64,000 nt of DNA. Origin: Puffinus mauretanicus (taxonomy: Eukaryota > Chordata > Aves > Procellariiformes > Procellariidae). The stretch spans positions 576,501 to 640,500 of the forward strand of contig JAJKFH010002781.1 in NCBI GenBank assembly GCA_023333565.1. The letters run 5' to 3'. Positions 47,187 to 58,900 of the stretch are shown here, in pieces; the first letter of the stretch is position 1, and each line of letters starts with the position of its first letter. The notes under the pieces are model-generated. The model was not told the DNA's origin, ran no database searches, and saw only the letters and a program-made list of their open reading frames with translations. The position numbers were made by a program, and so were the translations under genes.

Positions 47187-47191
47187 CAGTA
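47187..47191. repeat. Target-site duplication, 3' copy (CAGTA)
   Basis: Identical to 40484-40488 and directly after the terminal CA of the 3' LTR. Confidence 0.95.
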
Positions 47192-47252
47192 GGAAAGTTA
47201 ATTCCCAACCCAGATAAAAAATTCTGCATATTTTGGACATGTTTAAATGTGC

Positions 47253-47257
47253 AATAC
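47253..47257. repeat. Target-site duplication of solo LTR, left (AATAC)
   Basis: AATAC just before the solo LTR; the partner is at 47852-47856. Confidence 0.85.
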
Positions 47258-47851
47258 TGTCATTGTTTAAACCCAGTCATCAACTAAGCCCCACACAGCC
47301 CCTCGCTCACTCCCCCTCGGTGGGATGGGGGAGAGAATCGGAAGGGTAAAAGTGAGAAAACTCGTGGGCTGAGATAAAGACAGTTTAACAGGTAAAGCAA
47401 AAGCCGCACACACAAGCAAAGCAAAACAAGGAATTCATTCACCACTTCCCATCGGCAGGCAGGTGTTCAGCCATGTCCAGGAAAGCAGGGCTCCATCACG
47501 CGTAACGGTCACTTGGGAAGACAAATACCATCACTCCAAATGTCCCCCCTTCCTTCTTCTTCCCCCAGCTTTATATGCTGAGTATGACATCATATAGTAT
47601 GGAATATCCCTTTGGTCAGTTGGGGTCAGCTGCCCTGGCTGTGTCCCCTCCCAACTCCTTGTGCACCCCTAGCCTCCTTGCTGGTGGGGTGGGGTGAGGA
47701 GCAGCAAAGGCCTTGACTCTGTGTAAGCACTGCTCAGCAATAAGGAAAACATCCCTGTGTTATCAACACTGTTTCCAGCACAAATCCAAAACACAGCCCC
47801 ATACTACCTACTATGAAGAAAATTAACTCTATCCCAGCCAAACCCAGCACA
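47258..47851 (-). mobile_element. Solo LTR, ERV-L-like, antisense
   Basis: 594 bp. Read on the minus strand it starts TGTGCTGGGTTTGGCTGGGA and ends in AATGACA. Flanking AATAC duplications fix both ends. It closely matches the solo LTR at 32167-32731 (collinear over most of its length, with an extra G/C-rich piece near 47655-47705) and more loosely matches the provirus LTRs. A TATAAAG word and a TGATGTCA word form its promoter block. No internal retroviral sequence remains. Confidence 0.93.
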
Positions 47852-47856
47852 AATAC
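47852..47856. repeat. Target-site duplication of solo LTR, right (AATAC)
   Basis: Identical to 47253-47257; defines the right end of the solo LTR. Confidence 0.85.
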
Positions 47857-48899
47857 AAAATGCAACTCTTTTTAAAATAAAATTCAACTTAAAAACAGCA
47901 TACAGATTATACTGTGTGGTATGTGATAGCATTCAGTGCTCTAGGTAGAAGGTGCTCAGGCATGCAAAATCCCACCACTTTACAGCGTATAGTCACTACC
48001 CTTTTAGACTGCAGCAAAATGTTTACCTCTTCTAAATGGTTTTTGATGCATTTTTTTGTATTGTTGTGTTACAGCTCTGTTGGATTCCTACTTGTTCTAA
48101 GGAAAACTGAGTATGTACATGTTATAAAAGGAAATAGGTAGTAATGGAATCATAGCAGCTGCTAAGATTGACTAACTTGCAATTTAAAAAAAAAAAAAAG
48201 AGTGTTTTTCTTTTTAATTCAGTTTTGTATACATCTGTCACAGCAGTTCAATGGGCGGCCCATTGTAACTCTCATTGCAGCAGCCATGGCTTACCTCTGT
48301 GGGCTGTGCATTTCAACAAATAAACATGCAGAGGTCCATAAACTTGTCAGCTTTCCAGTCATGTCAGGGATCCTACTGCCACAACAAGCTATGCTAATAT
48401 GCTGCTAGAGCTGTTTATTAAGTTTCAGGAGCTATAAAGTATCATATTTTCCTTCCTTTTTTTTTTTTTTTTTTAAATTGGAGTGGGGGGTGGATGGAGA
48501 ATGAGCTTTTTTTTCTGTGGATTGTCCACATTCAGTCTGTCTATCCCCAATACCAATAGCATGAATAACTTTATATACTTGGGACTGTCAAGACTACAAG
48601 TCTATTTGCATGAATTTTGAAGTATCCTTAAACTGTGGTAAAGATGAGAAATTCACAAGCAAATGAATTAAAATTCTTCTTTGAAATGAAGGGTGTCTGA
48701 CAGACCCTAAAAGTGGGAACTGAATTATCTCAACTTCTGTTCAGCTGTAGATTCTGAACTGCATGCTGACAAAATGTGGATAAGAGGGCTAATGTTTTAA
48801 GTGCACGTGTAATTAAAGAAATAGAAGGTCTGCGGAATCATAATTAGGTACTGACCTTACTGTTTGCAAGTCAGCTATAATCTGTCTGATATCAGTGGT

Positions 48900-48960
48900 G
48901 AGGGACATAGGCCAGGAATGGATCTCCTGAGTCATTGAGTCCGGTTCCCTGACACCATAA
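48900..48960 (-). mobile_element. Old CR1 3' fragment
   Basis: The stretch 'ggatctcctgagtcattgag' followed by 'tccggttccctgacacc' resembles the antisense form of the block just before the CR1 tail. The octamer tail is not preserved. Highly diverged; boundaries are approximate. Confidence 0.5.
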
Positions 48961-51900
48961 CTGTATGTGTCACATAAACTCATTACTAATCTTATCAGAC
49001 TGTAAAAGAAATGATGTTGTTAATGAAAGTTATTACTGTCTTGGTATGTAAAATTACTTCATCTCTCAGTAAGAAGATGTGACATCATGGTACATATTAC
49101 TTGGCATCAGTCACAAATTTTGTCAAGCTATTATGTTGGACAGAGGGAGAAGTTCCTGTTGCCAAATACCATCCACCTTGGCTATCAAGACTGAAAAAAT
49201 TTAGGCACCATCCTGACTTCTTCTCAGAGAGAGTTTGAGAGGGAGGGCAGATATGGTTCACTGGACTACAACTTCAGTCCAGATTTATGTGATATGATTT
49301 CACAACTCATCTGACCTGGAAGAAGGAAGGGTTTCTGCCTTACACAGGTGGGGAGGCTCTGAAACAGCCCAAAGACCGTGTAGCACAAAAAGTGGTTTGT
49401 TCTGCAACCATTCAGCAAATTTGCATTGCCAGTGATCAACTTATTTTATTTAGAATAAACATTTCTTATAAATTTCTTATTCTCATGATTTTAACATGAT
49501 GCTCATTAGCTGCTGAAAAATAAGTTAAAATTAAGTAAATATAAGGGTCAGAAGTATAAAAAAGAGTTAATGGACATTTGCAAAGTTTTGATTTACTTAA
49601 AACGTTAATGCCATTCTATGTGTGAAACATTAAGATTTCTAAAGAATTCAGAAGAAACTTCTCACTATTTAGAGATTTCATAATTTAAAATCCTTGATAG
49701 GCTCCTAAAAATAAGAAATGCTGCAACTTCCAGCCTTTCAGAAAAAGAGAATTATGCACCAGTCTAGAGTCTAGTATGAGGCTAGAAAAGGCCAAGCATA
49801 TGAGCACAGAAATAATGGCAGAAGATGATTTCGGTGAATAATATTTTTCAAGACATAATTATTTTGGGTAATCCATAAATAAGGTGACCTGATTTGAAAT
49901 TAATTACAGGTAAAAGATAAATAGAGTTATGGCATGGCCTGTATAATAATTATGCATGCTAGGTGTATAATTCAGATGCCCGTAAGTAGCATTTGAAATG
50001 AATTGTAAACATCTTTGAAGTATCTGGAAAAATTTTGTCTTGGATTTAGAATCAGTCTTAGACATGCCAGCCTCCAAGGAACAAATACTGCCTGATGTTG
50101 CCTTTCCCACTTAAGGCTGATATGCAGGGGTGTGATGTATAGGCACTTGTGTTAATGTGCATGTCATTGATTGCCTCTGTCCTGTGATAGGGTGGTAACT
50201 TTTCACACTCACATAACAGGCAACAGTGATAATTTTTTCATACCGTCCTAGTAATTACGTGACCCTCCAAGTGCTCTTGTGCAGAATGCAAAGAAAATCC
50301 CCTAGTTTGAGCACGAATCTTGTCTCATTTGAGGCTGACACATAGTTATTAGCTTTTGCTTGGCTGACAGATGCTGTGGGCGACAGCAGAACAAGGAAAT
50401 GGAAAAAAGGCGAGAGTATGAACCAACAGTTTTAATCAGAATAGACTAGGGTTAAACAGTTTAAATCTGGAACTCTCAGATTTTTTTTTTCCAACAGGTT
50501 TTTATGTGCTTAATTATTTGCATAAGATCTTCATCCAGATGCACTCATTTTTGCACTGCTCGACTGAAATGAGACACAAGTTTACTAAACAAACAACTGT
50601 CTTATCCACATGTATTTTACTATGACTATCGCTAAATGTTATGCCACTGTAGGGAACATTTCGATTTTGAAGGGTATGCATGTGTCCAAAGTATGCAAAA
50701 GAAGAGAGAGATGTGAAGATCACCTAAGGTTACCAAGCCAGCAGAGTTAGAAGTACATCCCTGAGTAAGCCCATGCATCCTTTGACCATGTCAGAAACAT
50801 AAACACTGTTTTGTAGTACTCTCTGCTGGTGAAGAGAAGTTCATCATTCCTCTTTGTAGTGCTTTTTTACTGGCTTACACGTGGGGTTTTTTTAAATGGT
50901 TCATCACATGGTAATTCCATATTTCAAAATCTTTTTCTTACTGTTGATTAGAACTTGGTTTTGTCTCTAACCATAATTTGATTAGATCAATGAACTTAGT
51001 ATTTTACAACTGAAAACAGACCCATTATTAAATCAGTAATTAGGAACTCTTCTGAAAATAAATAAATAAAAAAATTGACCCTTCTTTTATCACTTCAATA
51101 AACAAATAAAGAAAACATTGTGTTTTTTTCTTTTTTTCTGAATAATTTTGTGGTATGGAAGAATTTGCCTAGGTGTGTTTCTAAGTGTCTGGGCTTAGAC
51201 TAAAAAAATTGTATTTGAACAGTTAGTAAAAAAAAATTAACACATTTTAACTCGCACTTAACAAAACTGTGTTTGGGAGTCTGAATATCAACACTCCTAC
51301 AGTTTGGAAAACTCTGAAATTGCAAACAAAATATGTTATGGCTCTAATGGACTTCTGAGTTTTGGAGAACATTTGGATGTTTGTCTTCTCTTTGAATTAA
51401 TGAATGTATCTGTTGGTTTGTTATGGGACAACAAGGCACTAAGAACCAAAGTTAGAAAATGAAAGTTTGGTCTTTGTTCAGCAGCATGAATCACAAATAT
51501 GATCTATATTGCTTCAGGTGGCAGTATCCAAAAGCCTGTGTGGCTGATACTCCTCCATTGCTCTAGCCTGCAGAACACTTAGCTTTTTTGGGTAGCTTTG
51601 AAATAGCCTGAAATAAGATTCCAAACTTCTGTAGTTTAGACAAAGAGAGCTCAAAACACAATGCTTTGACTTATTGATCCTCTTCTGCTGAGCTGAACGA
51701 ATACTTGTGCTGACAATTGAGGGTCGTGGGCTTAAGCTTGCTCCTTGGTCTTCCCTTATTTACAGTATAGCTAACTAATGAAAGTTGGTTCTGCCATGGT
51801 GGCATGCATACTGCATGAGCATGATGTGTATAAGTTTCACACCTCTTGTATTTCCTCATGAAAAGTGCCAGCCATCAACCCCTGCAGAAGAACCAGGCGA

Positions 51901-52239
51901 CTACAGAAACACACCCATAGACATGGTAAATTGATGCGAGTGAGAGAAGGACCCTTCTGATCAGTAATTTGTCATGATCTGCCTCGTCTCCCCAGAGGTG
52001 TGTTACCAATTTGTTGCAACCCATTTACAGAAGAGGTTGCTTGAAGTTTCACCAGTTTGTTACGCTAGAAATCTAGTTGTCAACAAAAGGAACACACTGT
52101 TATTGCAAAGCCAATAATTTACTGTTAGTCTAATTAAGTTTTAACAATCTAATTAAAGAATGATTATTGTTCCAGTTACAATGATGTTAACACTTCTAGT
52201 TCAAATTATATGCAGTTAAAATGATATATTCACAAACTT

Positions 52240-52930
52240 TCCAATATCTACGCCTTTCTCTGATGTTATGCTCATCCTTTCACTGCCCTTCTGGGTCGTA
52301 AGATTGATGGTTTCATCCTGGAAGGGAACCTACCGTGAGTCATCAGCAACCCGAGTCGTTCCCTGCGAGGAGTATGCTGCTGATGCTGATGGTTTCTTGC
52401 CCCACTGTCTTGGGTCTTGTTGGGGTCATTTTTACGCATTTGAGAACACACTCTGCAACTTGCACTTTGTCCACCTGTCTGCTAGTCCACATTACAACCA
52501 ATTTTACTATACATGGAGTGTTTTATGTAGACTAGATACTTGTTTGTTTTTCTCTCTGTAAACCCAAATGCTAGTTTTACCCAGCTCTCAAGACTACACT
52601 ACTTTGACAATCAGTAGTTGACCACCTGTGTGTTCCTTATAGCCCAGGGGATCTCCTGTGTTGTTCTGCATGTGGACTTTGAAGGCCTCTGCCGACATCC
52701 CATGCATTTATTGCTCTATGACGCATTTTATTCTAGGGTCATAGATAATTCATTAGCCACCGAATAACTGTGTTATTACTGACTATTAGTTGACAAAACT
52801 ATATATAATATTAAAAGTTACTCCGCGCAATTGTACACAGCAAAAGATAAAACAAAGACGGCAATTGTACCTTGGTCATTAGATTATTGTTGTTAACAAG
52901 TTAAAACAAATTTTCAGGTAGCTTCTAGTA
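52240..52930 (-). mobile_element. Possible old LTR, unassigned
   Basis: On the minus strand the block holds a CTATAAGG word (near 52639-52646) followed further on by GC-richer sequence, while an AATAAA word lies upstream of it. Its composition differs from the flanks. This is a weak, composition-based call without a family match or target-site duplication; it could equally be unique DNA. Confidence 0.25.
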
Positions 52931-55900
52931 TTCCACCTTTTTGACATATATTTCCTTTCCTTTTCTACAATTCAGTTCTCTTCCTCTCATAACTGCTTAC
53001 TTCCTCCTGTTTTGTCTCATTAGGTCTTGGAAAATGAATATATTTCTGTGTATTTTCTCCTCAGCCACTTAACAGGTTCTAAAATTTGACAGAGGGTTTA
53101 TGGTTGGACTTTTGAATCCTCATGGGTAATTCCAATTCATTTCATGCGTCACTATAAATTAAAATTAGTAGGAGAAATATTGAGATATAAGAACTTTTAG
53201 GGGCTGACAACTGTGCTCTGTTTTAGGATTTGTCTTGGGGCTAAGTGGTGACATTAAGCTTTATTTGCTGAAAAGGTAGAGGAAAAGGAGAGTGGTGTTG
53301 AATGTCAGATACGACTAGGTTTTAACACTTCTTAATTTGCTAGGTTCACCCATCTTAAATTGCTTTAAAATTGTGACAGGAAGACCATGGTCTGATTTCA
53401 GCAGAAACTGAGAAGGAGGTGCTAACATTCCCTTGCCATTAAAAGCAAAATAATGTTTTTTTTCCATGAAAGTATAAAACACAGATAACAGGCTGAAGCT
53501 CTTGTCCTATGTCCATAGAGCTCTTGCTCTATGTCCGTAAATATAAACCTTATTTATCTTTTTAATATACTAAACAGGGTCTTAAAAATATTTTAACCCC
53601 CCCCCCTCATATTCTGCAGAGGTGTGCCTCAAAAATCACAGTCTAAACATCCCATTTATGTCCATTTCTTTTTATCTGGTTTGCATTTTGTCAACCATTT
53701 TCTAACCTATACCTCATTAATACACTGTTATCTTAATTTTTCGAGTCAACCTAAAGTATACATGCACATTCGTCATATTCATATTCTGCAGTTTATTTAC
53801 TACAGTTGTGGTGTAAATCTTGAACTATTTCTACTTAATATGCATCATCTCCTTTTTCTTCAGATAACACAAATGCCACTTTTGGGGTGCTGTGTTAAGT
53901 TTGGTTGTCAAGTTTTAGGCTTCTCAGGGCTTCATCTTTTCTGTTTGACATAAAAAAACCCGCATACGTCTGCTCTGTTAAGAAATGGTAATTCCAGAAA
54001 GCAAGAAATAACTGGAAAACTTGGAGAAATAGATAACCCAAACACATTTTAAAATACCTTTGATAATGTATTCTTTATGTTATAAGGAGAAGGAATCACC
54101 TCGCTGTACTTTTGCTATTGCTTGCTTATTCAGGCTGCTGTAGAATTTTGGTTTTGGTTTCAATTTGATCACATTTTTGTCAAGTTTTATAACAAATCTC
54201 AAATGAAAATCAAGATAAAATGAGAAAAGAATTCTATTATACTAGACATTTGACTGGGGTTGGTCTATAAACTGCATGGATTTTCCTGCTCACAAAATTT
54301 AAAGACAAGGTTTAATTTAAGATAAAGTTGTTTATTACACATTTAAAATCTCCCTTTTGTATAATTTTTTTGGATCTCTAATCTTTGCTGTCTGTACTGT
54401 TATTTTTATAACAAAAAATATTTTCAAATGCATTTAAAGTGAGATTTGTAAGAAAGGTCAATCACTTCTATTTGATCAATTAATGAATTTGGGAAAGAAA
54501 AAAAGGTAACGGCCCTTCCACATGTTTTTCAGCTTTAGGAAGGACTGTGTATCTGAAAGTTTTTTAGTCTGTTATCTTCAAATAGATATTAGTTGTCTTT
54601 TTAATATTGTCTGGTCACATAAGATGTAAGGTTCTTAAAATCTCTTTACCAGTTAAAATAAAAGCTTGTTTTAATCTTTTTCCAAAATATAAATCCGCCC
54701 CCCCCCCAAAGGTACTGTTACTTCTTTCTTACAAACCTTGCTTACACTATTAGTTATATTATGTTATATTAATCTTATCATATCCTACTAACATTATTAG
54801 TTTAAAATTGCTGAAACATCATTAATGCTACCTGGTACATGGACATTAACATAAACCAAATAAACCAAAAATACTTTAACAGAATTTAAAGTAAAAATGT
54901 CAAGAATATGTGTGGAATTGTATGCTTTCTAATAAAAGCTATAATTTCAGTCTTTAGAAAATTAAAATCATCATAGATATTTCACTTACTCTTTTTAGAC
55001 TTTTTTTTTTTTTTAAGCAACCACCACAATTATCTCTTTCAGCACAGAACACCCACTGATATGACTGTGAGTGAGTTTTAGGGGAAAAGGCTTAAAACTG
55101 ACACATTTGAGATCACCTCTTTCAAGCCAGGTGAACAAGCAGGCTGTCCTGCAAAGCTGTGTTGCACTTGGAGGCAGTGAGAGTTTTCCACCATGGTCTT
55201 CTTGGGACATGGGCTGTAAAGGTGGCAGAAAATAAGTGAATTACTACTGTCAGTTCTGATTTCCAGTCATGTAGTTGAGAGTAAATCTTCACGCTCTGTG
55301 GAATACAAAAGGGCTACTGCAGGGTTGAAAAGCTTGTTAATGCAATAGGGCTTGTTGACTAATGTGGCTATTCAGTCTTTACTACTTAATCTAGCTCAGA
55401 TGTCTGTATCTGCTAGAGTGTCTTGGGCTGCCTGGGTGTACACTGACATATTCAGAAGCAAGGGAAATAAGAGATTTACTTAAGTTCCTTCTTCTCCTGA
55501 TTTTTGTTGATGTTAATTTCAGTCCAACTAAAATTAATAGCAGAAATGTTGACAACTTTAAGAAACAATGGTTTGACTCAAAGATTTAGACTTGGATGTG
55601 ATTTTGCCCCCAGCGGTTTGGTAGTCTTTGCACTACTTCTCCACTGGGAAGAAATTAAATCTGATTTTTCAAAAAGTTTTTAAATATTAAAAAAGTGAAT
55701 TGGTATTTGACTAAGTATAGTTATTTAAGATCAAAAGGCTATAGATAGATACTACTTTTGAACAAAATTGACTGATTTTGTACCATGCGTCTAATGACAA
55801 ATTTGGCTTCTTCCTCAGAGAATGGTATTCTGTCTTTTTTCATATGAAGATCATGCTGACTTAAAGAATTCAGATTAAGGTACTTAGTTTTCATCTCTAA

Positions 55901-58900
55901 TTCAAACTATAACAGACCTATGACTTTAAGGATATGCTCATACTGGGTTGAGCTCCATCCTGACTTGAGCTTTCCTACAGAATTCCTTTGCCTCTGTATT
56001 ACACAGATTATAATTGGCAGGTTTTCTCATGCAAATGGAAATATTCCTGTTCTGTTCAGGAAAGAAAAGAAAAGAAAGGCAAGACTCCGCCTCAACACAT
56101 GCACTTTTTCCCCATGTTTGTGGCCATCCAAGCCACAAATGAGCCACAGATGCTCTCTGAGAAGCTAAGAATAAAACTAATGTTCACTGTCTTGCTTTAA
56201 GGTATTTCTGTCTATCTTGTCCATTGTTATTTACAAGTTTTCATTACATACCACAGCAGACATGGACTGCTGTAATGAAGAACTTTAGTACTTAAAGGTA
56301 CTGGCTACTTTTTAAAAGATTTTCTTATCTGTGTTTCTGTGGCTTTAATGATAGTAATTTGTCTGACATTTTTAAACCCTCATACACTTGGAAATTCAAC
56401 ATCTAAGGTTTTGCAGAAAATAACTCTTCCTTCTTATGTTATGACCTTTGTAGATCTTCTCCTGCAGCTCTTACATGCTCGTGGCTCTCCCTGGAAGAAC
56501 TGAAGGTTCTGAGGATGCACAATTTTCCAGATCAATAAGGTCTTTCATTCTATTGAATCCAAGAAGTGTAGTAAAATGCTAGGGATGCAATCCTATCTGT
56601 ATCACAACTAAATACAATATTGGTATAGCCCAATGAAGTGAATCTATCAGGCTTTGTACTGCTCTACAAGTAACAATGTTTAATAAGAGCTACTTATGGG
56701 CTTTGTGTGTAGTCTATAAATCAGCACAAAGTGTTTCTCATGACATTTCCTTTGAGAAAAGTACTTAGATGGTTCAGTGAAGGCTGAATTCCTGTATTAG
56801 AGAAAGAACTTCTAAGTGAAGAGGAGGAAATCTGATATTGGACAGAAACTCAGTCAATTAACCTGAATAAATAAAAAAAGAAAGATGTATGCAGAGTGCC
56901 AGACTCTATGTCAGTTTGCACCCAACTGTTGCTTTAAAAAAATCCTGTTCTGACTACATGGAAGCAGCACAGAGTTGATGTTTCCTCAGCTGGAGGAAAG
57001 ATTTTGACAATGGAATGTGAAAAGAAACTCAATGAACACTGAAAAGTAAATGTTTCTGAAACTGGTGTCTTGACAATAATTGGTCATTTGGATTGTAAAA
57101 AAAAAAAAAAAAAGCTGTTCAGAGATTATAAGCTAACATGAAGGAAATAGATGTCTTCTTTGATGTAACTTGCTATCCAAACTGAAAGGTTTTGCTTTGA
57201 TTAACTTTATTGTGTCAGTCTCTTGCCCATATGAGATCTGCTCTTTTTTTAGTCTTCAATGCCATTCACTCTGCTATATATCTTCATTTCATTTTATAGT
57301 AAATGTCTGAACTCCAGATGGTGTGATTATTAAATTCAATAGCTATTTGTTTTTCCTCCAACAGACCACTGGCATGCTGGACTTGCTGCTGTAAAATCTA
57401 GTGTGCAATGTCATGATTCCCCAATCCAACAAATTTTTCCATTATGAAAGGGAGATTTTATTTTGACCAGAAAATTAGGCTACTGTGCTGACATCTGTGT
57501 GGAAGAGGTTAGGCTCCAGGAGTCATATTTAGCATATCAGTAGACTGGCTTCATTTCCCCAGGAAAGGGAGGTACCTTTTCATTGGCATATTAATAAAAT
57601 TCAGTGCATGTTGCTGGCTATCTGAGAAGCAACTGATTATCTCCACCATGGCTAACAGATTGTTCAGCTTTACAGCATGAAAATATAAGCCCTTCACCTC
57701 CAGGAGGAGATAGGAGGACATTTGAAAAAAATGGATATGTGGAAGGCAGTTATACTTAAAATCACCAAACTGTGATTTTTAAGCACTTTTAAAAAAGAGA
57801 TTCTGCAAAAATTAAGTTATCTAAAAGACAGCTTCTCAAAGGTATAATGTTTTGTTGCCTCCATCAATAACATTGACAGCAGTCATCAGACTGATCTCCA
57901 TTCATTATTCATTCCTTACTTTAAGATCACCATGGGACTCACGATATTTTAAATGAATATGTTAACTAAGGCAATGTTGAAACTAAGTTTCAGCTTCGTA
58001 TAGAAATGAAATTCTCAAAGACAATTAAAATTAAACAAATGTAATTAACTTGTTTAAGCATCTTTGCAGTTTCAATCAAGTTTATTGAATTTAGTTTTCT
58101 GTATAAGGTATGGGGTTTTGCTGGTATTTGTAAAAATTTGAAGCTTATTACTATGACAGACTGGAGTAGGGTAAGGATTCTACATCTCTGTTTCACAACT
58201 TGTCTCAGATAACCACTCAGCTCACCAAAAAACACTCTTTCTCACTCAATCTTTCCCTCCCGTATATGTGTGCCTGCCTGCACACACATATATACACACA
58301 TGTGCACACAATGTATATGTAAAGAAAGCCACTGACTTGAATGGAGTACATAGTCTCTATTCAAAGCCAAGTAGCAAAGCTAAGAAGAATGTGTGCCCTC
58401 TCAGACCATCAGAGTTGATGTGGTCTGAGGAGATTATGGGGTAGCTGGACCCCTGCAACTATTACAGCCTACTTGGTTTCTCTGTAGTGACTGCCAAAAG
58501 GGTGTTTCTGAGATAAAACTATTGCAGTGTTTTGATGTGAACATCTGTTAATTTCCTCTTTCTGCCTGCTGCAGCTTCCTTACTATTTGCTTTAGACAGG
58601 CCACGAGAAAAGCCAGAAGGACTTGTGCGGGAAGTGTTAAAAGCTAACTTTAAACACAGGTAATACATTTAATTACAGGTCCCCCTGTTGTCCCCAGGAT
58701 GAAAGTATCTGCAGTGAGCTGCTGAGTAAATCCTGACTCAGCTATAGAAAAGATTTTTTTTGACCTGGGGAGAACCCAGGCTATTGGAAGGGCAGAGACT
58801 CTCTGGCCAGCAGTTATTCAGAAATCAGAATCATTGACTGGGCTGGGTGCCGACGGAAGATTCAGAGTGAGAAACTGTGGGTTGCAGCAATAAAGCATGA

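Noticed and set aside
46916..47287. 123-residue frame starting in the 3' LTR
   Set aside because: Its start is repeated in the 5' LTR, where the frame ends differently; it translates promoter and poly-G sequence and reads into the flank.
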